Source of the DNA: CALKZN01 sp050633585
GTDB taxonomy: Bacteria; Pseudomonadota; Gammaproteobacteria; Arenicellales; Arenicellaceae
DNA length: 64,000 nucleotides
NCBI GenBank assembly: GCA_050633585.1
Contig: JBOEGT010000022.1
Coordinates: 54,795 to 118,794, forward strand
Reading direction: 5' to 3'
Positions 35,339 through 45,191 of the stretch are shown here, in pieces (the stretch's first letter is position 1; each line of letters opens with the position of its first letter). The position numbers and the translations under genes are program-made. The notes below the pieces were generated by a model. The model ran no database searches. It saw only the letters and a program-made list of their open reading frames with translations, and was not told where the DNA came from.

Positions 35339-37129
35339 CTAGGAGCTTGCTGATAGTAACTGCAAAATAGCCTCATTTAACACCTTGGGCTGAACAGGCT
35401 TGTGCAACATCGCTAACTCAGCTGACTGAGCTAACCTCAATCGATCTGGAGACGTATCACCGGTAATTAAAATCGCCTGAATATCGATATTATATTCCTC
35501 ACGAACCATCGCAATGGCATCAATACCACTCACATTCTCTCGCAACCTGAAATCTACAATCAACAAATCTGGAACGATATCCAATTGATTCAGCTTATCA
35601 ATAGCACCACTTGCATCTCCCGCAACAATCACTCGCGCGCCCCACTTTCTTAGCAAGCGTTCCATGCCTTGCAAAATATCAACCTCATCATCAATCACTA
35701 AGATTACTTTCCCTTGAAACGATATTAAATCACTATCAATCGTCATTTCACTCATTTCCGCATCCAAGCTTTGCTGGGTAATATTCATAGCCAACTGAGA
35801 ATCACCAACAGGCAAAAAGATATGAAAACGTGTCCCTTCATTTAAGACTGACCGCATATTCATGCGTAGATTCATCAATTTACACAAGCGATTAACAATC
35901 GCCAAACCTAACCCTAAACCTTTTTGCCTATCTCGTTCAGGGTTATGTAACTGCGTAAATTCAAAGAAAATATTTTTTTGTTGATCATCCGGAATCCCTA
36001 AACCAGTATCTTCAACAATCAATTCAACATACTGAGAACTATCATCTAAGGCTTTGGCCACTCGAAGACCAACCACGCCATCACTGGTGAATTTAACCGC
36101 ATTGTCAATCAGATTACGGACCACTCGTTGCAACAACAACTCATCCACTTCAACGGCGATATCACTATCTATTTCAAACTCAATGACCGTCCCATTGTCT
36201 TCCGCAATCGACACATACTCCGCAACAATATTTTTTAGCAACAATTGCAAAAAAACATGCCTTGGCCGGCACTCAACGGCAGAAGCGTCTAAACGAGAAA
36301 TATCTAACAAACCATTTAACAAGCCGTTCAACGCATAAGTAGATTGTTCAATTTTTCCAGTGACCTCTCGCGCTTCGTCTTCCAAATCAAATTCATTCAA
36401 GGCACTCACGAACAAACCTAAAGCATGAAGCGGTTGACGTAAATCGTGGCTTGCCGCCGCTAAAAACTGATTTTTTGCCAAAACGGCATTCTCAGCCGTT
36501 TCTTTCTGCTCAACCACTTCGGCCATCAACGCATTATTTTCAAATGTTAACTGCGTTGTCTTATTAAATGCGTCCTGTGTATTTTTAGCAAAAGAAGTCA
36601 TCACTGCAAAAAAGATCACAATCACGACAGCGGTTAAATAAAAAATGATGCCGTAACCACTCGCACCATAAACAATGCATTTCGCAATAAACAACACTGA
36701 TGCAGGCACTGCAAATGCTAAAAATGCGGGGAAATAAATCGCCATGGATGAAACACTAGACGACAAAAACCCGCAATACACACCAACAATAAATACAAAA
36801 TAAAAAATTTGATCTGGCGTTGAAAACAATACCAGCACTAACCCCCAACAAATACCCGACAAACAAGACCACAACTTCACCTTACCTATCCATGTTTTCG
36901 CATTACTCTCAGTGATAATAACGCGCTTATAACGCAAGACACTCATCGTCCGCAAAAGCATCAATATTGCCATGACCGCAAACCAAATTGATAACCATGC
37001 TTGATTTGCAACTGGCCACAACACCATCACCGTCACCACCGCTACAGCCGATGTCCCAACCAACAAGGTAAACATATGACCATATAACGCTTTTGTGCGC
37101 TCTACTAACTGATAATTTTCAAGTGTCAT
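35339..37129 (-). CDS. Hybrid sensor histidine kinase with C-terminal receiver
   Basis: This 596-residue membrane kinase has six or so hydrophobic segments within residues 18-180, a helical linker, a HisKA domain with ASHDLRQPLHALGL (phosphorylated H228), and an ATPase domain with N-box NLIDNAVKF (339-347), DTGLGIP (374-380) and GLGLGLAIV (404-412). A C-terminal receiver has D480-D481 and phospho-acceptor D526 in VDFRLR. Kinases of this group (7TM-like sensor, HisKA, HATPase, REC) often signal to NarL-type regulators. The adjacent convergent regulator at 34675-35337 is such a protein. All catalytic residues are intact. The stimulus is unknown; the membrane part has no large periplasmic loop, so an intramembrane or hydrophobic signal is possible. 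Confidence 0.92.
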   Translation of the reverse strand: MTLENYQLVERTKALYGHMFTLLVGTSAVAVVTVMVLWPVANQAWLSIWFAVMAILMLLRTMSVLRYKRVIITESNAKTWIGKVKLWSCLSGICWGLVLVLFSTPDQIFYFVFIVGVYCGFLSSSVSSMAIYFPAFLAFAVPASVLFIAKCIVYGASGYGIIFYLTAVVIVIFFAVMTSFAKNTQDAFNKTTQLTFENNALMAEVVEQKETAENAVLAKNQFLAAASHDLRQPLHALGLFVSALNEFDLEDEAREVTGKIEQSTYALNGLLNGLLDISRLDASAVECRPRHVFLQLLLKNIVAEYVSIAEDNGTVIEFEIDSDIAVEVDELLLQRVVRNLIDNAVKFTSDGVVGLRVAKALDDSSQYVELIVEDTGLGIPDDQQKNIFFEFTQLHNPERDRQKGLGLGLAIVNRLCKLMNLRMNMRSVLNEGTRFHIFLPVGDSQLAMNITQQSLDAEMSEMTIDSDLISFQGKVILVIDDEVDILQGMERLLRKWGARVIVAGDASGAIDKLNQLDIVPDLLIVDFRLRENVSGIDAIAMVREEYNIDIQAILITGDTSPDRLRLAQSAELAMLHKPVQPKVLNEAILQLLSASS

Positions 37130-37216
37130 CTTAGCTCGTTTTTTTAGACAATCGTTTTGCAGAATAGCAGTTCAATAATTTGCCGACAAACCCAAACCCT
37201 TGAAGCGCGTCTATAC

Positions 37217-38962
37217 TTAAACTGATTGGAACTGCAAATCAGCCAAACGCTTGTACAAAGAAGACGTCTTCAAAAGCTCTGTATGCGTACCCTGTGCAAC
37301 CAATTTACCCTCATCTAACACCGCAATTTGATCAGCGCTTCGAATCGTCGCTAATCGGTGCGCAATGACAATAGAGGTTCGACCTTGCATCAAATTGTCT
37401 AACGCTTGTTGAACCCTGTATTCACTTTCCGCATCTAACGCAGATGTCGCTTCATCCAGCAACAATATTGGCGGATCTTTCAAGATCGCACGAGCAATGG
37501 CAATGCGTTGCCGTTGACCACCCGAAAGCCTGACACCCTGTTCACCCAAAAAACTATGATAGCCTTCAGGCAAACGCTCTATAAACTCATGCGCATACGC
37601 CGCTTTCGCCGCAGAAACCACCTCAGAATCAGTCGCATCAGGCCTGCCATAACGTATATTGTGCATGACATCACCGCTAAACAAAGCTGGCTGTTGCGCA
37701 ACAACCGCAAACTGTTGACGCAACTCTATCGGTAAAAAATGACGAATATCTTGGCCGCCCAAGCTGATACAGCCATCATTGACGTCATAAAACCGCTGTA
37801 TCAACTCGAATATCGTCGACTTCCCAGCACCAGAAGGCCCTACCAAAGCTAATGATTGCCCCGCCTTAATTGATAGAGTCAAACTTTCCAAGGTGTTTTG
37901 CTTAGGCCTAGAAGGGTAATTAAAACTCACATTAGTCAACTGCAAAGATGCCTCTAAACCAGTCGCACTAACCGGATGTTGGGGCACTGCAATGGTGGTC
38001 TCGACCCCTAGCAATTCAAACAACCTCTCGGATGCGCCCGCTGCACGCTGCAAATCTCCGACAACTTCAGACAAAGTAGCAACCGAGCCCGCCACGACAA
38101 TTGCATAAAAAATAAACGAACCTAATTGCCCGCCTGTCATCTCACCATTCAACACAGCGTTTCCACCCACCCACAACATGATGGCAATCGCACTAAAAAT
38201 CAATGAAATGACTACCGCTATGAGCATAGCGCGCTGCCCAATACGGTTCCGTGCGGCTTGAAAAGCACTTTCAACATGCTCAGCAAAGGTCCTTTTTTCA
38301 AACTCTTCTTGGGTATAACTTTGCACCGTTTTTATCTGCTGAATCACTTCACCTGCATAGGTTCCTACATCCGCGATACTATCTTGGCTTTTACGAGACA
38401 ACGCCCTCACACGCCTGCCATACATCAAAATAGGCACTAACACTAAAGGCACACAAGCTAACACCAAGCCGCTGAGCTTCAGGTTCGTAATCAATAACAT
38501 TGCCAAGCCACCCACAAAGGTTAATATAGACCGTAATGCCATGGAGGCCGACGAACCAATCACTGTTTCTAGCAAGGTAGTATCTGTCGTAATGCGTGAG
38601 GTAATTTCACCGCTACGATTCGTCTCAAAATAACTCGGATTCAAGGTCAACAAATGATCAAACACTGATTGACGTATATCTGCTGACACTCGTTCCCCAA
38701 GCCAAGACACCAAATAAAACCGGGCATAGGTACCTACCGCCATGAGCACCGAAATACCGATAATCAGTAACGCCGCATTATTCAATTCTTCAGATGAACC
38801 CGCAACAAAGCCATCATCAATAAGCACTTGCACGCCCTTGCCTAATGACAAAGTCACGCCAGCGGTAAAAATCAATGCGACAGCCGCCGCATACAACACT
38901 TTTTTATATCGCAATAAATAAGTCGCCAGCTTCAATAAAACAGAATAGTTATGTGTTTTCAT
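37217..38962 (-). CDS. ABC transporter, fused permease/ATPase half-transporter (MsbA/ABCB type)
   Basis: This 581-residue exporter half-molecule would work as a homodimer in the inner membrane. Six membrane spans fall within residues 20-300. The ATPase has Walker A GPSGAGKST (375-383), signature LSGGQ (479-483), and Walker B ILLLDE (499-504) followed by ATSALD. There is no N-terminal C39 peptidase-like domain, so it does not look like a type I secretion ATPase for RTX proteins. Lipid, drug or peptide export is the usual role of this group. It is on the same strand as the hybrid kinase gene, 87 bases upstream of it. A link to the giant-protein exporter cannot be excluded, because that cluster lacks an energy source of its own. 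Confidence 0.9.
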   Translation of the reverse strand: MKTHNYSVLLKLATYLLRYKKVLYAAAVALIFTAGVTLSLGKGVQVLIDDGFVAGSSEELNNAALLIIGISVLMAVGTYARFYLVSWLGERVSADIRQSVFDHLLTLNPSYFETNRSGEITSRITTDTTLLETVIGSSASMALRSILTFVGGLAMLLITNLKLSGLVLACVPLVLVPILMYGRRVRALSRKSQDSIADVGTYAGEVIQQIKTVQSYTQEEFEKRTFAEHVESAFQAARNRIGQRAMLIAVVISLIFSAIAIMLWVGGNAVLNGEMTGGQLGSFIFYAIVVAGSVATLSEVVGDLQRAAGASERLFELLGVETTIAVPQHPVSATGLEASLQLTNVSFNYPSRPKQNTLESLTLSIKAGQSLALVGPSGAGKSTIFELIQRFYDVNDGCISLGGQDIRHFLPIELRQQFAVVAQQPALFSGDVMHNIRYGRPDATDSEVVSAAKAAYAHEFIERLPEGYHSFLGEQGVRLSGGQRQRIAIARAILKDPPILLLDEATSALDAESEYRVQQALDNLMQGRTSIVIAHRLATIRSADQIAVLDEGKLVAQGTHTELLKTSSLYKRLADLQFQSV

Positions 38963-39069
38963 AAATCTTACCGATCTTACCCTTGGCTGTGAACAACTAG
39001 CTCATTAACTTATATCGTGGCAACGGTGTGTAGGCTAGACCATCATTGAATGCTTTTTTTCACACAGAG

Positions 39070-40020
39070 TCATATCCATTTCATTCTGCGAAAAAACACA
39101 ATTTGGGCAACACTCAACACAAGTAACACACCACAAAAAGCCCAAAATGCATGAGGGTAATCTGCACCAGGGATTCCACTAATATTAATACCAAGTAAAC
39201 CCGTCAAAAAACCAAGCGGCAAAAAAACTGCCGCGACAATCGAGAGCACATAGGTATTTCTATTTAAACGATCTGACAACATTTGAAAGACTTCTTCTTT
39301 GACAACGGTTAAGCGGTCTCTCAAGGCTTCCAAGTCTTCAAGAGAGCGGATAATTTTTTCATAACTTTCACTATGAAAATTATGATGACTATCGTGCAAC
39401 CACGACAATTGCAGCCCTCTAAGTTGGCGAACCGCTTCACGCTGAGGCATCAAATGTCGCTTATAGGCTATGATTTTTTTTCGAATGTTAGAAATTTTCT
39501 CACGGTCTTCTTTAATATCTGACCCTGTCGTTAAACCTTCCTCAATATCGTCTACCTGCGTGTCCAAATCCATAATAGCGACTTCAATTTTTTCGAACAG
39601 TAAGGCCGTTAATTCAGACAACAGCCCCGAACTACTTTTAGGCACCTTGCCATTTTGAACCTGCTGTCTCAAAAGTTCAATTGACTGAGAATCTCGAAAG
39701 TGCGCGGTAATGATTTTATTTTCTTGCAACCAAATACGAACAGAAATCATATCTTCAGGACGTGAATCCTCGTTCAAGTTCACTCCTCTTAATATGACCA
39801 AAACCCCTTGATCAAAGGATTCCAACCGCGGCCTAGTCGCCTCAGAGACTAATGCCCTGCGAGCAAAAACAGGAATATCGACTTCTTGCTCAATATTCAA
39901 CAAATACTGATCGTCGGACAGGTCATAATGATGCCATTGGTATTCACAGGCTTCTGGTGTATCAACGATTACCCCATTATGAATGGCATAACTGAAACTC
40001 GAATTCATGTCACTTGTCAT
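39070..40020 (-). CDS. zntB: CorA-family divalent cation transporter, ZntB-like
   Basis: This inner-membrane metal transporter has 316 residues. A long acidic and helical cytoplasmic domain is followed by two C-terminal membrane helices. The pore signature after the first helix reads TGLLGINISGIPGADYPHAF. The GIN variant followed by GGIPG-like residues is typical of ZntB, whereas magnesium channels usually have GMN and a different tail. Length and layout fit ZntB (about 327 residues). It is 47 bases downstream of the MscS-type gene on the same strand. Zinc is the expected cation, by family only. Confidence 0.82.
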   Translation of the reverse strand: MTSDMNSSFSYAIHNGVIVDTPEACEYQWHHYDLSDDQYLLNIEQEVDIPVFARRALVSEATRPRLESFDQGVLVILRGVNLNEDSRPEDMISVRIWLQENKIITAHFRDSQSIELLRQQVQNGKVPKSSSGLLSELTALLFEKIEVAIMDLDTQVDDIEEGLTTGSDIKEDREKISNIRKKIIAYKRHLMPQREAVRQLRGLQLSWLHDSHHNFHSESYEKIIRSLEDLEALRDRLTVVKEEVFQMLSDRLNRNTYVLSIVAAVFLPLGFLTGLLGINISGIPGADYPHAFWAFCGVLLVLSVAQIVFFRRMKWI

Positions 40021-40067
40021 CTAAAGACCTCATAAGCTTAAATATTGCCATTTGTGCATACTTGTTA

Positions 40068-41771
40068 TTAATATGGCGCTTTTGTAATCGTAAGCTGTGG
40101 AAATGGAATGCCCCAACCTTGCTCATTACAAACCTTGAGACATGCTTGTTGAATATAGCGCTCTATCCGATAGTAATGCTTGGAGGCGACCGAGTTGATC
40201 TTTACAATCACCAAATAATCCAATGATGACTCTCCCGCTTTTTGAAATTCAACACGCGTTTGGATATCGGTTGTGCCAAGATCAGACGCTTCAAGGTAAC
40301 GTTGCACCTCTGCTTGAAACCTCTCTGGCACCTCACTAAGGGCAATATGCTGCAAATTATAATCCACCCCAAAGGCACTGGTAATCCGCATTTTTTTTGA
40401 TTTCGTTAAATTGACAAAACCTGCCGCGTAATAATCCGTTGTGGGAACTAGCTTATTCGTTCCTTGCGCACTTTGTAACTCCACCGCATCTGGACTCTGG
40501 CTTACCACCTCATAGAGCCTATCCGCATCATCCATCACCCAATCACCAATTGAACTTGGAAACCATTTTTCATCACCCATTTGCCGAGATCGCAAACCTT
40601 TCAACTCCGATAAAGACAATCTCAAAACACCTTTAATTTCGGGGTTGACTAAAATTGAGAACAAGTTAATTGACGCAACCCTCCAAGGAACCCCGTTGAC
40701 AATCAATAACTCTTGTTCACGCACGTCACCAATATTCAGCAGCAAACGACTCTCCTCAATAAATTGAGGCAAAAAGTTCCGCAGTCCTAGAGCAGCTGCG
40801 AACACCACAATAAACATGAGCGCCAACAACAAGACATCGCCTCGAATAAAAAACACAATCAACACACCAATCACAATCATAATAATCATCAATAATCGTT
40901 GAGCATAAGCAACAACCCGATATGCCGTGCGATTAGAAGGTTTCAAATGGGATTTGCGTCTAACATCAATCAGCTTAGCCACCATTTTGAAAAATACGAC
41001 AATCAAAATAGAGACCACCAAAGCAATCAACAATGTTAATCCACGCTCACGTGCAAAGTTTTTTAACGACTCTTTAAAGTCTTGAAACCAGCCGTTTCCC
41101 TGCCCGTTTAGTTTCGCCAAACTGAGCGCTGCTAATTCCTTTTTCCGAGTCGCCTCATCTTTTAATTTTAGCCATTTTGATTGCACGGCAGTTAACTGCT
41201 TATTCACACCTCTAGAGTGCTTACTACCCTTCAACACATTTTCAATGGATTCAAGCGCATTATTAGCGGCTAGAATCACACCTTCTTGCTCATCAATAAT
41301 CGTGCGTAAATTTTCTCGTTTTCGAGGCTTTTCAGTAATACTCCGTAGGTTTTCGAGTAATGGTTTGATGACTAAAGTCAGCTCTTCCTGCCAGTTTTGA
41401 GGTGTATTTTCCGCCTCAAAAACATCTAAAGTGACGCCTCCAATGACAATTTGTTCGAAGCTTTTAACGGCTATTTCAAGCTCTCTGGATATATCATTAA
41501 TCTCAAGATCCAATGCAATATCGTCGCCAACTTTGTTTTGCCTTGATTTAAGTCGAGCTAACGCTTTCGACTTATCAGCAATGACTAATTGCAATTCTTC
41601 AAGACGAGTTGATGGCTTTGTGTTTAATACTCCAGCAATGGAATAGGAGTTTTCAACACTTTCAGAGATATCCGCATCAACATCGGATGTTTGCGCATGA
41701 CTTAACACTGACATACTCAACCAACCCGCAAGACACAACAGAACTACTTTCATTTTACTCATACTCATCAA
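40068..41771 (-). CDS. MscS-family mechanosensitive channel protein
   Basis: This 567-residue protein has an N-terminal signal peptide (ending SHA, about residue 26) and a long helical periplasmic domain with coiled-coil character (residues 55-220). Membrane helices lie at roughly 237-257 and 280-330, the last giving the pore-like segment LALMFIVVFAAALGLRNFLPQF. An MscS beta-domain (INLFSILVNPEIKGVLRLSLSEL) and an alpha/beta C-terminal part follow. The architecture is that of medium-size MscS homologues involved in osmotic-shock release. Its ATG has no strong ribosome-binding site; two further in-frame ATGs follow within seven codons. It probably shares a transcript with the ZntB-like gene. 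Confidence 0.82.
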   Translation of the reverse strand: MMSMSKMKVVLLCLAGWLSMSVLSHAQTSDVDADISESVENSYSIAGVLNTKPSTRLEELQLVIADKSKALARLKSRQNKVGDDIALDLEINDISRELEIAVKSFEQIVIGGVTLDVFEAENTPQNWQEELTLVIKPLLENLRSITEKPRKRENLRTIIDEQEGVILAANNALESIENVLKGSKHSRGVNKQLTAVQSKWLKLKDEATRKKELAALSLAKLNGQGNGWFQDFKESLKNFARERGLTLLIALVVSILIVVFFKMVAKLIDVRRKSHLKPSNRTAYRVVAYAQRLLMIIMIVIGVLIVFFIRGDVLLLALMFIVVFAAALGLRNFLPQFIEESRLLLNIGDVREQELLIVNGVPWRVASINLFSILVNPEIKGVLRLSLSELKGLRSRQMGDEKWFPSSIGDWVMDDADRLYEVVSQSPDAVELQSAQGTNKLVPTTDYYAAGFVNLTKSKKMRITSAFGVDYNLQHIALSEVPERFQAEVQRYLEASDLGTTDIQTRVEFQKAGESSLDYLVIVKINSVASKHYYRIERYIQQACLKVCNEQGWGIPFPQLTITKAPY

Positions 41772-41870
41772 AATTCACTTTTCACATCTATTCATGAATT
41801 GTCCATCGAAACAAACTCCTCATATTTTATCTATGTCAACTTGTAATCTTTACTGATTCGCAGACCAGTA

Positions 41871-42935
41871 TTAGTTCAATAAATCTGCAATAACCGCCGC
41901 CTCACCACAATGATCACACTCATAGCCAGGCAATTCGTTGACTTTATGTTGAAATCCTGAAGAACGCAGAACATCTATAAACGCCTCAATTTCAACCTTA
42001 TCACCTTCGTTATCAATATAGGCCCAAAAGTAAGAATCTTCCGTGATAGGCAAAAAGGCCAAATCAAACCGAGCTGCCGCGGCTTGAACGCCAAAAGCAA
42101 CATCAGCCATTCCTGTAGCCACATGAGCCGCCACCGCCGAATGGGTATATTCATGATTATCATACCCATTGATATCAACAGGGTTAATCCTTGCTTCTAA
42201 TAGGATTTGATCAAACAATTCTCGTGTTCCAGAGCGAGGTTGCCTATTCACGAAACGGATATCTTTATTTTTAAGCGCACTTAACGACTGAATACGTCGA
42301 ACATTATCCTTTGCCATCATCAACCCTTGTTGGCGCTTAATAAAACGCAACACCTTCACGCCACCGGATGTTAACAACGTTTGATATCGATGCTGCTGAG
42401 ACACAATACGATGATGTAGCGGCAAATGAAAACCCGCAATTATGCAAGCACCTGAACGCAATGCCTTCAATGAATCTTCAGGGCCATGATAATGAATTTC
42501 TGCCTGATGTGTGACCAAAAACTCCGGCACCAATGCCACGGCATAACCATGACTTGCGTAAATTGACATCACCTTCACTTGATCTGCCAACACACGGTGT
42601 ATCTCCCCATTCAATTCCATTGTTAAGCTTTCCACCTGAGTGTGTAGCCTTGCTTCAATGCGTTGATCAGCACGCAATAACACTTCACCCAGTGGCGTGA
42701 GTTGTGCCCCACGCCCTTGTTGTTTCGCTGTCACCGCTTGCCCAAAAAAAGTTTCTGCTTCTTGCAAGATATTCCAAGCATGTCGGTACGACAACTGACA
42801 TTCTTTTGCCGCTTTTGTTAATTTTCCACACTGATGAATGCTTCGTAGCAACGGTAACAGCTTGACATGCAACACATTGCCATCAATATCTTCTAAGCGC
42901 CAATCTGGGATAATATTTACATTGTTAATATGCAT
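41871..42935 (-). CDS. ModE-like HTH / periplasmic-binding-domain regulator next to formate dehydrogenase
   Basis: This 354-residue predicted transcriptional regulator begins with a ModE/LysR-like winged helix (about 22-95: LLRSIHQCGKLTKAAKECQLSYRHAWNIL, then GRGAQLTPLGEVLL). It continues with a type-2 periplasmic-binding-like domain (about 115-340) with NRQPRSGTRELFDQIL and a region like VATGMADVAFGVQAAA, as in molybdate or tungstate-sensing regulators with a PBP_like_2 domain. It ends in a Cys pair (YECDHCGEAAV) that could bind metal. It is divergent from the fdsGBA-fdhD operon, 117 bases apart, with a palindrome between them. Control of the molybdenum formate dehydrogenase by molybdate or a related signal is the natural inference. 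Confidence 0.85.
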   Translation of the reverse strand: MHINNVNIIPDWRLEDIDGNVLHVKLLPLLRSIHQCGKLTKAAKECQLSYRHAWNILQEAETFFGQAVTAKQQGRGAQLTPLGEVLLRADQRIEARLHTQVESLTMELNGEIHRVLADQVKVMSIYASHGYAVALVPEFLVTHQAEIHYHGPEDSLKALRSGACIIAGFHLPLHHRIVSQQHRYQTLLTSGGVKVLRFIKRQQGLMMAKDNVRRIQSLSALKNKDIRFVNRQPRSGTRELFDQILLEARINPVDINGYDNHEYTHSAVAAHVATGMADVAFGVQAAAARFDLAFLPITEDSYFWAYIDNEGDKVEIEAFIDVLRSSGFQHKVNELPGYECDHCGEAAVIADLLN

Positions 42936-42989
42936 TTTAAATCATATTTAGCTTTAAAAAACTGAGTGTTAAACTATAAATCGCTATCT

Positions 42990-43011
42990 TATATGAATTG
43001 AGTTTCATATA
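42990..43011. promoter_or_regulatory. Perfect 8-bp inverted repeat upstream of fdsG, candidate operator
   Basis: TATATGAA (42990-42997) and TTCATATA (43004-43011) flank TTGAGT. It lies 42 bases before the fdsG ATG in the region shared with the divergent ModE-like regulator and is the only strong symmetry there, so it is a candidate binding site for that regulator. Confidence 0.5.
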
Positions 43012-43052
43012 TCTACTATTTTAGTCAACATTGAGAAACGACAGAACAGCGC

Positions 43053-43574
43053 ATGAGCAAGCCACGAACAAGCGACAAGAACACACTAAAGGCGACACAA
43101 CATGCTATTGCAAAAAACCAACACCTAGAAGGTGCTTTGCTCCCTATATTGCACCATATACAACAGTCTTTAGGATATGTTCCCAAAGAAAGCGTGCCTA
43201 GCATTTCGCAAGCATTAAACCTTTCACGCGCCGAAGTTCATGGTGTTATCAGCTATTACCATACCTTTACTCATCAACCTCAAGGTGAAACAGTCATCCA
43301 AGTCTGTCGTGCCGAATCTTGTCAAGCCGTTGGCGGTCGAGTCATTGAGGCGACCTTAAAAGAACGCTTAGGCATTCATTACGATGAAACAACCCAAGAT
43401 GGGAAGTTCACATTAGAAGCGGTTTATTGCCTTGGCAACTGTGCTTGCTCCCCCGCACTTCGCATAGGTGATGAGATATATGGCCGAGTCACCCCAAAAA
43501 AAGTAGATCACTTAATCAACGAGCATAGAAATAACAGCTCCAATAACAACAGCGCGAAGAGCAACGAAAATTAA
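43053..43574 (+). CDS. fdsG: NAD-dependent formate dehydrogenase gamma subunit (NuoE-like)
   Basis: This small electron-transfer subunit of cytoplasmic molybdenum formate dehydrogenase is homologous to NuoE (173 residues). A helical N-terminal half (GALLPILHHIQQSLGYVP) is followed by a thioredoxin-like [2Fe-2S] domain with the four ligands C85, C90, C126 and C130 (CRAESC, then CLGNC). The C-terminus is a low-complexity Asn/Ser tail. It is first in the operon fdsG-fdsB-fdsA-fdhD, 12 bases before fdsB. Confidence 0.93.
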   Translation: MSKPRTSDKNTLKATQHAIAKNQHLEGALLPILHHIQQSLGYVPKESVPSISQALNLSRAEVHGVISYYHTFTHQPQGETVIQVCRAESCQAVGGRVIEATLKERLGIHYDETTQDGKFTLEAVYCLGNCACSPALRIGDEIYGRVTPKKVDHLINEHRNNSSNNNSAKSNEN

Positions 43575-43586
43575 GAATCCATTAAA

Positions 43587-45167
43587 ATGACTATACAAAT
43601 TTTTATTCCTCAAGACTCTACGGCTTGCTCAGTCGGCGCAAACGAGGTTGCTAAGAAGATACAAACACTCACAAACGATCAAAATATCAAAATCATTCGC
43701 AACGGTTCACGTGGCCTATTTTGGCTAGAAACGCTTGTTGAAGTGACAACACCTAAAGGCCGCGTTGCATACGGTCCAGTCACTGAAGACGATGTGGAAT
43801 CACTCATAGAACAAGGCTTACTGGATGGCGCTCAACGACACCCATTGAGCCTAGGACTCACTGAAGAAATCCCATACCTTAAAAAACAACAACGCCTCAC
43901 ATTTAAACGCGCAGGCATCATCGACCCGCTTTCTATTGATGATTATCAAGCGCTTGATGGATTTAAAGGCTTACGAAATGCGCTCAAAATATCTGACCAA
44001 GCAATTGTTAATGCCGTCAAAGAGTCAGGCCTTCGGGGCCGCGGTGGCGCCGCTTTCCCAACGGGTATTAAGTGGCAAACCGTATTAGACGCAAAAGCTA
44101 ACGGAGATCACCAACAAAAGTACATTGTCTGCAACGCCGATGAAGGTGATTCCGGCACCTTTGCTGACCGCCTTCAAATGGAAGCCGATCCTTTCGCTCT
44201 CATAGAGGGTATGACAATTGCAGGCATCGCAGTAGGTGCTAGCAAAGGTTATATTTATCTACGAGAAGAATACCCTCACGCCCATCAAATTTTAAATCAA
44301 GCGATCAATATTGCTGTCGAAAACCAATATCTAGGCACTAATATTTTAGGCAGCGGCAAACCATTCGACATTGAAGTTCGCCTTGGTGCTAAATCTTATG
44401 TCTGCGGAGAAGAAACCGCGCTTTTAGAAAGCCTTGAAGGCAAACGCGGCGTGGTTAGAGCCAAACCCCCACTCCCTGCGATTGAAGGATTATTTGGGCA
44501 ACCCACGGTTGTGAATAATGTCATTTCTCTATCTTCCGTGCCCATCATTCTAGATAAAGGCGCAGAATTTTATGCGTCTTACGGCATGGGGAGATCACGT
44601 GGAACCATGCCTTTTCAATTGGCTGGCAACCTCAAACAATCAGGCTTAGTCGAGCTCGCTTTTGGCACCACATTAAATAAACTGTTGCATGATTTTGGTG
44701 GAGGTAGCCAAACCGGACTCCCACTAAGAGCCGTTCAACTAGGTGGGCCATTAGGTGCCTATTTACCGAAAGAGCAATGGGATATTGAAATGGACTACGA
44801 AGCCTTAGCATCTATCAACGGCGTATTGGGTCATGGTGGCATCGTCGCATTTGACAACACCGTAGACATGTCAGAACAGGCACGTTTTGCGATGGAGTTC
44901 TGCGCAGAAGAGTCCTGCGGCAAATGTACACCTTGCCGAGTTGGCTCCATCCGTGGCGTTGAGGTCATTGACAAAATCAGAGTTAATGACAACCGAAACA
45001 ACAATATCGCATTACTCACCAGCCTGTGTGACACGATGGAGAATGGTTCACTTTGTGCAATGGGAGGCATGACACCTTTTCCCGTTCGCAGCGCACTTCA
45101 ACACTTTGAAAAAGATTTTCACCAAGACCATGCGCTCGAAAAAGAAGCTCTTCACCCCAACAGCTAA
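43587..45167 (+). CDS. fdsB: NAD-dependent formate dehydrogenase beta subunit (NuoF-like)
   Basis: This 526-residue flavin subunit passes electrons from the iron-sulfur chain to NAD+. An N-terminal thioredoxin-like extension (1-90) lacks a full cysteine set, as is usual in FdsB. The NuoF core follows, with GLRGRGGAAFPTGIKW (148-163), the FMN/NADH region CNADEGDSGTFADR (182-195), CGEETALLESLEGKRG (273-288) and a [4Fe-4S] site with C444, C447, C450 and C490 (SCGKCTPCR, then SLCAMGG). It lies 12 bases after fdsG and 24 before fdsA. All cofactor motifs are intact. Confidence 0.94.
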   Translation: MTIQIFIPQDSTACSVGANEVAKKIQTLTNDQNIKIIRNGSRGLFWLETLVEVTTPKGRVAYGPVTEDDVESLIEQGLLDGAQRHPLSLGLTEEIPYLKKQQRLTFKRAGIIDPLSIDDYQALDGFKGLRNALKISDQAIVNAVKESGLRGRGGAAFPTGIKWQTVLDAKANGDHQQKYIVCNADEGDSGTFADRLQMEADPFALIEGMTIAGIAVGASKGYIYLREEYPHAHQILNQAINIAVENQYLGTNILGSGKPFDIEVRLGAKSYVCGEETALLESLEGKRGVVRAKPPLPAIEGLFGQPTVVNNVISLSSVPIILDKGAEFYASYGMGRSRGTMPFQLAGNLKQSGLVELAFGTTLNKLLHDFGGGSQTGLPLRAVQLGGPLGAYLPKEQWDIEMDYEALASINGVLGHGGIVAFDNTVDMSEQARFAMEFCAEESCGKCTPCRVGSIRGVEVIDKIRVNDNRNNNIALLTSLCDTMENGSLCAMGGMTPFPVRSALQHFEKDFHQDHALEKEALHPNS

Positions 45168-45191
45168 GCAAACATTAAACAGTGCGAAACC

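Noticed and set aside
37217..38962. ABC exporter as the missing type I secretion ATPase for the giant protein
   Set aside because: It lacks a C39-like domain, is of the MsbA/ABCB half-transporter type, and is separated from the cluster by the kinase and regulator. It is kept only as a remote possibility.
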